Below, piece after piece: positions 26,765-34,257 of a stretch of 64,000 nt of DNA. Origin of the DNA: Caldivirga sp. MU80. Lineage in GTDB: Archaea > Thermoproteota > Thermoprotei > Thermoproteales > Thermocladiaceae. Location of the stretch: NCBI RefSeq assembly GCF_001663375.1, contig NZ_LCTF01000005.1, forward strand, positions 1-64,000, written 5' to 3'. Numbering within the stretch: the first letter of the stretch is position 1; each line of letters begins with the position of its first letter. Below the pieces are notes generated by a model, which was given only the letters and a program-made list of their open reading frames with translations, was not told the DNA's origin and searched no databases. Both the position numbers and the translations under genes were made by a program.

Positions 26765-26938
26765 ATGATGCCGGAGGCAATTTACTTCAAGGGCAAGGTA
26801 GTGATTGGGAAGAGGATTGGTAATAAGGTCTACGCAAGGATTGACGTGTATCTTGATGAGGGCGGAAAGGAGCTCGCAAAGTACATCGGCAAGGAAATTG
26901 CTGGGATAGCGGTGGTGATTGAGGATGAAGACTCATAG
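26765..26938 (+). CDS. DUF2080-like transposon-encoded small protein
   Basis: A 57-aa protein beginning MMPEAIYFKGKVVIGKRIGNK and ending in an acidic tail (VVIEDEDS), resembling DUF2080, a small protein typically encoded directly before archaeal tnpB genes. A CTTATAAAG box (about 26738-26746) lies about 23 bp before the ATG, suggesting a leaderless mRNA. Its last 14 bases overlap the tnpB start at 26925, so the two are co-translated. Its role is unknown; a small DNA- or RNA-binding partner of TnpB is possible. Confidence 0.65.
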   Translation: MMPEAIYFKGKVVIGKRIGNKVYARIDVYLDEGGKELAKYIGKEIAGIAVVIEDEDS

Positions 26939-28055
26939 GACAATACTCATTAAGTTACCCAAGGATAAATGTGATGTTGATTACATAAGGAGGTTGATGG
27001 CTTTGGCGAACCTAGCCTACCGTGGCTTTGAAGTCTGGGCACCAGATCTTCCAAAAACAATACAGTACCAACTCTATGGTTCTTTCAAGAACTACATGGG
27101 AAGTCTGGTCTTTGGAACTACACCAAAGAGGTGGTTTGCAAGGGCGTGGGTACCGCTGAAGACAGTAAGAGTTTATGCTGATAGCTCTATGAAGGGTGAT
27201 AAGAGCGCACCAGTGGTTCTCGACTTCGAGAGTAGTGTTATTAGATTGCGCCAAGTTTGTAGGGATGAACTTGGATATTCTATCGAAGTCCAGATGCCCA
27301 AATGGGTTGTTGAGCGGGTTAGGGAGGGTGGTGATGTTAAGTATGCCATGATTGGTTTAAGAGATGATGAGCCCTACCTAGCTTTGGTCGCTGAGCGCGA
27401 GGTGGAGCCTTATCAACCCAGTGGGTATATCCTAGCCATTGATATTAACTCTTGGAGTCACGGCATCGCATGGGGCCTCTTGAGGAGTGGTAGGATTGTA
27501 TCGTTCAAGCAAGAAGGACTCAACCCACAGAGAATCGTATCTCTCTATAATCAAGCAGTGAAGCGAGAAAAGAAGGTAGGGCGATTAAAGAGACTCGGAT
27601 TGGAAGATACATTAAATGCTAAGAGGGCTGGGAGGTTGGTTAGGAGGCTTAGGAGTCGTGCGTATAGGCTCATTAGGGCTGAGGCGGTTTTCCTAGCTAG
27701 GAAGCTCACTAAGAAAGCCCTCAGGTACAAGGCAATGGTGGTTATTGATGATGTTGATTGGGAAAGCTTGAGGGAACTCCTCACAAGGAAGTATGGAGGG
27801 AAGGTTGGTAAGTTGCTTTTATCGGGGCTCAAGAGGTTCGTGAAGTTATTAGTCACTCAGTTACAGTGGTACGGCGTACCATATGAGTTCAGGAGACTGT
27901 ATAGCAAGAAGTGCCCAAGGTGCGGGCACAAACTAACACAACAAAAAGGAAGAACCATGGTTTGCGAAAACTGTGGGTTCAAAGCACCAAGGGACGAGGT
28001 ACCCATATACTGGGCATTGAAGGCCATGCCCGGAGCCTCGGCGGGCCTAACCTAG
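26925..28055 (+). CDS. tnpB: TnpB-family RuvC nuclease, second copy
   Basis: A 376-aa TnpB from ATG 26925. RuvC-I is ILAIDINSWS (D173), RuvC-III is APRDEVPIYWALKA (D357), and the zinc finger is C330-P-R-C333 / C347-E-N-C350. In the RuvC-II position the sequence reads MVVIDDVDWES (271-281), so the usual Glu seems to be Asp (D275 or D276), which might weaken cleavage. It is only distantly similar to the TnpB at 1-1340. No TnpA accompanies it, so the unit is a non-autonomous or domesticated DUF2080-TnpB pair. The stop at 28053-28055 falls inside the GC-rich 3' region. Confidence 0.85.
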   Translation: MKTHRTILIKLPKDKCDVDYIRRLMALANLAYRGFEVWAPDLPKTIQYQLYGSFKNYMGSLVFGTTPKRWFARAWVPLKTVRVYADSSMKGDKSAPVVLDFESSVIRLRQVCRDELGYSIEVQMPKWVVERVREGGDVKYAMIGLRDDEPYLALVAEREVEPYQPSGYILAIDINSWSHGIAWGLLRSGRIVSFKQEGLNPQRIVSLYNQAVKREKKVGRLKRLGLEDTLNAKRAGRLVRRLRSRAYRLIRAEAVFLARKLTKKALRYKAMVVIDDVDWESLRELLTRKYGGKVGKLLLSGLKRFVKLLVTQLQWYGVPYEFRRLYSKKCPRCGHKLTQQKGRTMVCENCGFKAPRDEVPIYWALKAMPGASAGLT

Positions 28056-28140
28056 ATGGAAGCCCCATGCCGTTGGGCTCAACAACCACCCATGAACCCA
28101 CAAGAATACCCAAAACCCTATGGACAAGGTGGAAGTCCTA
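28021..28140 (+). ncRNA. Candidate omega-RNA 3' region of the second tnpB
   Basis: GCCCG (28028-28032) pairs with CGGGC (28042-28046), and AGCCCCATG (28061-28069) matches the string at 1218-1226 near the end of the first tnpB. The region continues GC-rich past the stop to about 28140 and then becomes A-rich. By analogy with IS200/IS605 elements this is where the guide RNA scaffold would end; the exact end is not visible. Confidence 0.45.
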
Positions 28141-28258
28141 GGTGCAACAAATAAACATAAACAAACGAGAACAAACACCTAGGGACAAACGGGAGGTAGG
28201 TAGAGGTTTTCACATTTATGCATCAGTTTTATAAGGCATTTCTTCACTAAAGGGTGGT

Positions 28259-28756
28259 GTGAGTAGGCTTGCCCAATTAGCCTTCGTGATTAAGGAGTTG
28301 GGTGTTAGGGCTAGTGAGGTCCTTAGTGATGGTGATGATGGCCTTGAGGCTAGGGTTAGGATTCAAAAGGTTGTTTACTTTCTTAAGCGGTTAGGCTTTG
28401 ATATTGGTTATGAATTTGACCTCTATTACCATGGACCGTACTCGTCTGCCCTCGCCGATGATTACTATTTACTGGCGGGGCGTGGTGATGAGGAGATAAA
28501 TGGATTAGCAACTCTTTGTGAAGGGGGTAAGGTTTGTAATGGCGAAATGGGTAGGCTCATTAATGAGCTCAATAAGTGGGACACGACAGCACTTGAAGTT
28601 GCGGCAACACTTGCTGACTTACTCGAAAGCCCTGACTTCAAGGGAGACCTAAATGGAGCAATTGAACATGTGAAGTTCTTGAAGCCTTGGATAGAGGATG
28701 GTAATGTCGAGGATGCGTTAAGACTACTTAGAAGCTTAGGCATACTTAAAGCCTAG
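28259..28756 (+). CDS. YwgA/Panacea-like protein, probable antitoxin
   Basis: A 165-aa protein. VRIQKVVYFLKRLGFDIGYEFDLYYHGPYSSALADDYY (near residues 32-69) has the KLxKLxY...YGPY pattern of YwgA-like and Panacea (DUF4065)-type proteins, several of which act as antitoxins. GTG 28259 is the likely start. The next gene, 9 bp on, is a PIN-domain protein, and AGGTG over the stop codon can serve as its ribosome site. The pair therefore looks like a toxin-antitoxin module, with this as the antitoxin. The function is inferred from context. Confidence 0.6.
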   Translation: MSRLAQLAFVIKELGVRASEVLSDGDDGLEARVRIQKVVYFLKRLGFDIGYEFDLYYHGPYSSALADDYYLLAGRGDEEINGLATLCEGGKVCNGEMGRLINELNKWDTTALEVAATLADLLESPDFKGDLNGAIEHVKFLKPWIEDGNVEDALRLLRSLGILKA

Positions 28757-28765
28757 GTGTTTTGC

Positions 28766-29247
28766 GTGAATTGTATTCATGTGGACGCAAACATATTACT
28801 AAACCCAAGGATCTTACGCAGTTTATTACAGGTTTATTACAGAGGTGCCGTAATAGTGGGTACGTGATTAAAATATCTCCATTCACATTGACAGAATTCA
28901 TTAGTAAATACGGAGAACACGTAAGACTGTCAAGGCAGGCATTATACATGCCCAATGATCCACTCAATATACTTCTCAATGGTATAGCTGAGGGTTTGAT
29001 AGATATATTCGTGATTAAAGATGAGAAACTGGGTGATTTCATAAGTTACATTAATGAATTAAGAAGTGAAGTTGCATGGCTTCATTCAATGGACATATTA
29101 ATATTGGCATCAGCGTTAATTGATGAGGAGTGTAATGGGCTCATAACCCTCGACTCTAGAATGATTAAGTCTAGAAAAATCGGGAAGATACTCCATAAGG
29201 CTAAAAAGCACTTATATGATGAGGAATTAAAAAGATTAAACACTTAA
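28766..29247 (+). pseudogene. PIN-domain ribonuclease toxin, broken by 11-bp duplication
   Basis: From GTG 28766 the frame reads CIHVDANILLNPRILRSLLQ, a textbook PIN start with the first catalytic Asp, then stops at a TGA near 28863. The rest, YVIKISPFTLTEF...SMDILILASAL...LITLDSRM, with the other acidic residues, is in a different frame and ends at 29247. GTTTATTACAG occurs twice in tandem (28821-28831 and 28832-28842). Removing one copy joins the frames exactly (SLLQRCRNSGYVIKIS), so the duplication is the cause. The toxin is off unless the repeat contracts or ribosomes slip. A TTG at 28762 could start an out-of-frame version but would lack the first Asp. Confidence 0.8.
28821..28842 (+). 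repeat. 11-bp tandem duplication in the PIN gene
   Basis: Two perfect adjacent copies of GTTTATTACAG. Eleven is not a multiple of three, so the second copy shifts the frame; one copy restores a complete PIN protein. It could be a true mutation, a phase-variable site, or an assembly error. Confidence 0.9.
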
Positions 29248-29788
29248 AAATACATAGGAATGAGTCATTGACCAATCCTTAAATCCAGTTAATACATTAG
29301 TTCCGTTGCTTACTTAGAGCTTTTTCAGCACGCCAATCCTCATTGATTAGATAGGGAGTATGGGGCAGATTAATCAATAACCATATTTAATGTTGACACA
29401 AAGACTAGGTGATAACTATACTAATAATATTTTTAATACCTCATTTTAAGGTCTTGAAGAACATGTATGCACCTAATTATCATAATATGATGTTAATTAT
29501 ACATCATTAATTCTATATTCTCTCCCTAATCCTTATATTCTCTATTATTCTCTATATTCTCTTTTCTCATTCCTAAAGGCAATGGCAAAAATTGATAATA
29601 CATATAAGGCGAAATGAACATACAAGCTAAAGTAGTAACAACTAATTACAAACTTATGTAAAAATTCAAATCTTTGACGTGGGAAATTAAGATGGGGCAC
29701 TTAAAGTATGCTTTAGGGTTTGTCTCTAAATTGTGTAAATGTCTTCACTTAATTTAAGATACCTTGTGTTTAATATGATTTAGTGCAT
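29248..29788. other. AT-rich gap, no gene seen
   Basis: No gene is supported in these 541 bases. 29515-29565 is a run of TATTCTCT-like repeats (TTCTCTCCC, TATTCTCTATTATTCTCTATATTCTCT). The stretch lies between the PIN gene (plus strand) and the end of the CAP-like gene (minus strand), so it holds two 3' ends; pyrimidine-rich runs may act as terminators for plus-strand transcripts. Confidence 0.5.
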
Positions 29789-30934
29789 TTAGTGTGATGT
29801 GGGTGGTGTTGGTATGTTTGGTGTTGTTGGTTTGAATGTTATTGTTATGTTCATGGTTACGGATGTGAATTGACCTGATAGGATATTGCTTATGACTAGG
29901 TAGTAGCCGTCATTAGCCAACTGGGCTGTGTTTAACATTACCGTTGTGTTGAAGCTTGTTGAGTTACCACCATAGTAGTAGGCTGGGCCTGTGAAATTAA
30001 CCGCCTGCTGTGCATTTAAATTCTTAAAGTAGTTGAATTGGTCCGGCGTAAATATGAATAATTTAACTTGGCTTGATGCCTGTACGTTAATGTTCAACTC
30101 CACGTATGTGCCATTGGTGATGGTAGCCAGGTTATATTGGATTGGTAGGTAGATGTACTCATTGGGACCCATGAGTAATGGCAGAGAGAGAAGTGATGAG
30201 TTAGTTGAGCTTACGGTGAACGTGATAGGTCCACTACACCAATTGCTCAATTCCAGGACTAACCACGTCATGTTTTCAAGCTTCACAGAGCATCCCTGGG
30301 ATTGGAAGTATTGGGGTATGTTTATGTTTGGACCAGGTATCTCGGTGACTGGGCAGTAACCCTCTATTACATAAGTTGGGGCATAACCAATGTAGTAGCC
30401 GTAGTAGGCGAAGTCACCATCCATGAGCCCACCCCAGTGTAGGGGTGCATTACTAATCATGTACTGCACGAAACCACTTGGGGTGTATCCGCTTGGGAAC
30501 AATACCTCCTCACCCACGGATAAGAAGCCCTGATACTGATCAAGATACTCGTAGAAGTCTTCATTAAACCCATAGTGGCTTATTGAAGGGTTCTGGGACA
30601 TAGCCTCAAACCTAATGTAGGCGAAGTTACTCAACCATGGACAATACTGGAGTGGTGACGCGTTCCTAGAACTCAGTATTGGAAGTGGTGGAAGTTGTAT
30701 TAAACCCTTAGAAGTTTCATTCTTACTGGAAACCCTATACTGGTTAACAATGCTTATAAATTGGGAGACCCACGAGGAATCAATACCACCTTGCTCTGAC
30801 CCAGAACCCTGAACCTGACTTTGCATTTCAGAGATAGTGCTGGTGGTATTTATTGAATGAGCCTGTGGCGTTACGTTATTGAGCTTTAGGGTATGGATAA
30901 TTGCGAATGCGACGAGCATAGTGAACACCATCAT
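29789..30934 (-). CDS. Secreted CAP/SCP-like protein
   Basis: A 381-aa exported or membrane-anchored protein. Residues 1-17 form a hydrophobic signal/anchor, followed by a Ser/Gln/Gly-rich linker to about residue 50. Residues 95-215 resemble a CAP (SCP/PR1) domain: FAYIRFEAMSQNPSISHYGF, VGEEVLFPSGYTPSGFVQYMIS, PLHWGGLMDG, with the His and Glu residues typical of the fold. A beta-rich region rich in NxS/T sites follows (residues 220-370) and the end is Thr/Pro-rich. There are two bases between it and the upstream Cys-rich gene. The CAP call is by pattern only. Confidence 0.55.
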   Translation of the reverse strand: MMVFTMLVAFAIIHTLKLNNVTPQAHSINTTSTISEMQSQVQGSGSEQGGIDSSWVSQFISIVNQYRVSSKNETSKGLIQLPPLPILSSRNASPLQYCPWLSNFAYIRFEAMSQNPSISHYGFNEDFYEYLDQYQGFLSVGEEVLFPSGYTPSGFVQYMISNAPLHWGGLMDGDFAYYGYYIGYAPTYVIEGYCPVTEIPGPNINIPQYFQSQGCSVKLENMTWLVLELSNWCSGPITFTVSSTNSSLLSLPLLMGPNEYIYLPIQYNLATITNGTYVELNINVQASSQVKLFIFTPDQFNYFKNLNAQQAVNFTGPAYYYGGNSTSFNTTVMLNTAQLANDGYYLVISNILSGQFTSVTMNITITFKPTTPNIPTPPTSH

Positions 30935-30936
30935 AA

Positions 30937-31860
30937 CTATGATCCTATAATCTTGCCGCGTGATCTATGGGTTTGTAGCTTAACTGGCTCGGTGTAATAC
31001 TTGGGCGTAGGCGTTTCTGGTTCAGGTGTTGGCTCAGGTATTAGGATTGGCCCCGGTGTCTCTTCGCTCTCCCTGTCTTTGCTTATTTGAATTACATTTG
31101 GGAATATTTTCATTAGAATGTCCTTAACCTCGCTGCTTAGTCCGTGTAGGTATGCTTTGCGTATTGAGTACCTGTCTATGCCCAGGTCCTCAAGCTCAGT
31201 GATCATTAGCTTGGTTATGTTGTCCTCAAGGTCTCTGCAACCCCTCTCCCCACCTTCCCTTAGCATTGTGCCTATTATTGACCCAACCCTACTCACGATT
31301 TGCCAGTCCTCAAAACCTGATTTACCAATCCTCCTGAACTCCCTCTTAAACTCCTCAAGTTCAAAACAACCCTCAGGGAAGCAACTCTTAAACTCACCAC
31401 ACGACCACTTAACACCAGTATTACCCCAAATGGCTCTACACATTGAGTAACACCTATTAAGCTCAGGGGCATTATCACCATAATACCTAACACAATCCCT
31501 CATACAATCAGCAAGCTCATCGGTAAACTGCCCCTCCGCAACCTCACCCTTAGCCTCACTCTTGGCTTCACCTACAGTTGATGCCAGCTTAGTGGGCCTA
31601 GTGGTCATATTCCTGTAATACTCTTCGCAATACCTAGATAAATCATCAACATTCCCCACTAATCTAGCGCAGTAATCCTTAAACCTAACCATAGTCTCAT
31701 AATCATTAATGCTCATTAACCTGCCTTGAACCATTGCATCAATTATTCTACCAAACTGGTCAATGCAATCCCTGTAACACCCAGCCCTGGCTGGAGAACC
31801 AGCCCTATTGTAATCCTCACACTTATGCAAACAATCAATCAACCAAACATGGTAAGCCAT
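30937..31860 (-). CDS. Cys-rich protein with two twin-CX3C motifs
   Basis: A 307-aa protein with no signal peptide. Two helical-hairpin units stand out: CLHKC-x13-CYRDC (residues 10-32) and CMRDC-x13-CYSMC (near 120-142). Further Cys occur at CARLV, RYCEEY, WSCGEFKSCFPEGC and RGCRD. Twin CX3C hairpins are known from eukaryotic small Tim chaperones and CHCH-type proteins; convergent use is likely here. The C-terminus is Pro/Glu/Thr-rich (PEPTPEPETPTP). It precedes the CAP-like gene by two bases, so they form an operon. Hyperthermophilic crenarchaea keep disulfides in cytosolic proteins, so the Cys pairs may be structural. Confidence 0.6.
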   Translation of the reverse strand: MAYHVWLIDCLHKCEDYNRAGSPARAGCYRDCIDQFGRIIDAMVQGRLMSINDYETMVRFKDYCARLVGNVDDLSRYCEEYYRNMTTRPTKLASTVGEAKSEAKGEVAEGQFTDELADCMRDCVRYYGDNAPELNRCYSMCRAIWGNTGVKWSCGEFKSCFPEGCFELEEFKREFRRIGKSGFEDWQIVSRVGSIIGTMLREGGERGCRDLEDNITKLMITELEDLGIDRYSIRKAYLHGLSSEVKDILMKIFPNVIQISKDRESEETPGPILIPEPTPEPETPTPKYYTEPVKLQTHRSRGKIIGS

Positions 31861-32146
31861 AGTAAACCACCTTAACAGTCACAATCCGTATAATCAACAT
31901 AACTGCAATACAAGGAAACACAACCATAATGTAATTTGCACCCAAGGGTGCTTATAAGCATTATACTGCTTAGGAATTTAAACCAAAACCATTTAATCAC
32001 TATAATTTACACACCAGTTGCCATTCAGGCCACGGTTAATCGGTTAACAGCCAGCAGTTAAGAGGTATACGTGAGACACCTCTCTTTAGTTATACCTAGA
32101 ACTAGTAAGGATACTTTGTTTAAGTATTATTGATGTGCTTTCGAAA

Positions 32147-32155
32147 TATTTAAAA
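32147..32155 (+). promoter_or_regulatory. TATA box deciding the start of the next gene
   Basis: TATTTAAAA lies about 26 bp upstream of ATG 32177 and therefore points to a leaderless start there, not at the upstream in-frame GTG 32135, which would fall before the promoter. Confidence 0.6.
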
Positions 32156-32176
32156 GTTAAGCAAAGAGTGACGGAC

Positions 32177-32719
32177 ATGAGCAGTCAGCCTAGCCCTAGT
32201 AGTGAGCTTTTGAATTATATAAGGATGGCTAGGCGTGGCGTATTAATTATGCTCTATATTATCCCTGTTAATATCTTACTGCTTCTAATTTTCATTACCT
32301 TAGTAGCTCTTACAGAAAATCCGTTACTATCGTTATTATATTATCTCCTTGATGCAATAATAGTACTATTCATGGTTATTTACGGTGCACATCTGCAGCA
32401 GAGAGGTATTAGGGGTATTGGATGGTCTTACAATAACTCCACGTTGATTAAGGATACTGGGTCGTTATTTTGGTACTGGGTCATTTACGCAGTGATACCG
32501 TTATTTGGGTTAATATTCCTTGGGTTTAAAATAGCTGATATAGCTGAGGACCTCTATAACATGTTCAACATTAAGGAGTTTAATACGGCAATATCTAGGT
32601 GGGAATGGTCAGCATACTTAGCAATAGTGTTTGGTATAGGTTACATTATCGCAGTATTCGCAATGTACAATACGTATAAGGGCCTTGACAAGGCACTGAA
32701 ATCGGTAACGCTACAATAA
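32177..32719 (+). CDS. Four-helix membrane protein, unknown
   Basis: About 180 aa from ATG 32177 (MSSQPSPSS). Helices fall at about residues 20-45, 50-73, 95-120 and 143-165. It resembles generic archaeal DUF996-type small membrane proteins, though I do not see a firm signature. The gap 31861-32176 before it holds no gene and serves as a divergent promoter region with the Cys-rich gene. Function unknown. Confidence 0.6.
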   Translation: MSSQPSPSSELLNYIRMARRGVLIMLYIIPVNILLLLIFITLVALTENPLLSLLYYLLDAIIVLFMVIYGAHLQQRGIRGIGWSYNNSTLIKDTGSLFWYWVIYAVIPLFGLIFLGFKIADIAEDLYNMFNIKEFNTAISRWEWSAYLAIVFGIGYIIAVFAMYNTYKGLDKALKSVTLQ

Positions 32720-32772
32720 TTAACTAATTCCATTACCTTACGTGCTTTTAAACCCTAAGGCACATGTTAAAC

Positions 32773-33555
32773 ATGGCTCAACCTCAACAACCTCAGGAGG
32801 ATCCACTGGCTTTATTTAAAGAGCAGTTGAGGAAGTTGGTGGAAGGGGCTAAGCCTATTCAGTGTCCTACTGGTGTGGTGTTCACTGTCTATGGTTCATT
32901 CTTCACTGCGCACTACCAATGTGATGAACTTGCTGATTTCATTGCCAGTGGTCTTCATCCGTCTACACGGGTGTCTATGCACATTGCCTGGAGGCTTTCA
33001 TTAGGCATCCTCAGGCGTAGGCATGGGGAGGGTGCATTCACCCTAATCCCACCTGGCTTACTTTATGCACTTAATGAGAAGGGTGATGAAGCATCCTTTA
33101 CCCTTGGCTTCGGTAGGCCGTTTAGCAGCGGCTTCACGCAATTCTTCACAGCATTCCCCCTCGTATTTGCCTTGCATGGGATTGAGAGGGATTGGTTCTA
33201 CACCATTAACATGAAGGACATCTACACTTTTTACATCACCTTGAACATTAATGATAATGAGGACGTGTACTACTTCACATTCGGCTTAACCGATGACTTG
33301 AGGGATGAATCTAAAGCACCCTTGGCAAGTCTATTCCGTAAAGATAAAATTACTTCATACACTGGCTTAACCGAAACCAGGTTCATGAGTACTGACTTCG
33401 GCTTAAACCCAATTCACATTGAGCAGGAGATTACAGTCATATCACACTTCATAGCTGAGGCAATCTCCCACGGCAGGTTTTCATCATGGGTGCATAAGGA
33501 CACATGCACAGGCAGAACACGCATTCAAGTCTACACCCCACTACAGGTTAAATAA
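32773..33555 (+). CDS. Soluble protein, unknown
   Basis: About 260 aa with no membrane segment; the N-terminus is Gln/Pro-rich (MAQPQQPQEDP). The middle is rich in aromatic residues (FTQFFTAFPLVFALHGIERDWFYTINMKDIYTFYITLNI). I recognise no family. ATG 32773 is chosen over 32764 because CTTTTAAA (32746-32753) lies about 24 bp before it. It follows the four-helix gene by 53 bp but with its own promoter-like box. Confidence 0.6.
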   Translation: MAQPQQPQEDPLALFKEQLRKLVEGAKPIQCPTGVVFTVYGSFFTAHYQCDELADFIASGLHPSTRVSMHIAWRLSLGILRRRHGEGAFTLIPPGLLYALNEKGDEASFTLGFGRPFSSGFTQFFTAFPLVFALHGIERDWFYTINMKDIYTFYITLNINDNEDVYYFTFGLTDDLRDESKAPLASLFRKDKITSYTGLTETRFMSTDFGLNPIHIEQEITVISHFIAEAISHGRFSSWVHKDTCTGRTRIQVYTPLQVK

Positions 33556-33926
33556 CAGACAACACAAATAACCCTAATAATAATGTACAATCAGATACTT
33601 CAAAATTTATTTAATTTCAGAACTTTCCTCTACATTTCACCACACCTTTGCAGTATCCTTAGTCATTATACGAAGCATTAGCCTATTAGGGGCAGGGACA
33701 TTAAGCAGTGCGTTAATTAGCCGTTACCTTACGTCGCATAGAGTAATGATAACCTAACATATGATGGATTGTTAAGCAGCATTAAGTGGCTCAATAATTC
33801 TAAGGTGTATATAAGGTAATGGCTTAGTGAATTACTTGAGTTATTATGTGTAGGGTCTTTGTTACCTTAAATTAGATTTTAAACCCTGGTTCACTACTTC
33901 ATGTTTTATACTCATTAACAGATTGG
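33556..33926. other. AT-rich gap before the tRNA, no gene seen
   Basis: Nothing coding is supported. It contains scattered TATA-like runs (for example TTTATTTAA near 33608, ATATAAGG near 33812), and the poly-T terminator of the tRNA lies at its right end. Confidence 0.4.
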
Positions 33927-33932
33927 AAAAAA
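33927..33932 (-). terminator. Poly-T terminator of tRNA-Gln
   Basis: On the minus strand a run of six T follows the tRNA 3' end by ten bases, as in archaeal T-run termination. Confidence 0.5.
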
Positions 33933-33942
33933 GAATCTTTTC

Positions 33943-34018
33943 TGGTAGCCGGGCCCGGATTCGAACCGGGGTCAGTGGGTCCAGAGCCCACCATCCTTGG
34001 CCGCTAGACGACCCGGCT
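33943..34018 (-). tRNA. tRNA-Gln (anticodon CUG), CCA encoded
   Basis: The minus strand gives a full cloverleaf: acceptor AGCCGGG (5') with CCCGGCT (3'), anticodon stem GTGGG/CCCAC around loop CTCTGGA (anticodon CUG, decoding CAG = Gln), and the T-arm GGTTCGAATCC. The mature body is 73 nt (34018-33946) with discriminator A; TGG at 33943-33945 encodes the CCA end. No intron is present. A TATA box (TTTTTAAAT, minus strand) lies at 34041-34049. Confidence 0.95.
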
Positions 34019-34040
34019 CAAAACATTAGGCAAACCAGAA

Positions 34041-34049
34041 TTTAAAAAC
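34041..34049 (-). promoter_or_regulatory. TATA box of tRNA-Gln
   Basis: TTTTTAAAT on the minus strand is centred about 26 bp before the tRNA 5' end, so the transcript should start at or next to the mature end. Confidence 0.55.
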
Positions 34050-34257
34050 ACTACCCAATGTAACCGATGATTATAGTTAATTTTCACCATTCATGGCGGA
34101 TTGCAGTACTGCGTGGGATCTCATGGCGGTGGATTCACAGGGCCCAGCTTTACTAGGGTATTTAGTAGTCTCCGTATAGGAGTAACTACCAAGACCCCTC
34201 AGAGTGAAAGCCCAGCTTGCAGGGCGAGGGGGTCATATCCAGCAACTTGGGTTGTCC

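Noticed and set aside
28762-29247. PIN protein starting at TTG 28762 as an intact gene
   Set aside because: That frame lacks the VDANILLN start with the first catalytic Asp, which is in the other frame; the 11-bp duplication explains the split.
29515-29565. TATTCTCT runs as a CRISPR or satellite
   Set aside because: Units are irregular and only 8-9 bases with no spacers; simple pyrimidine-rich repeats.
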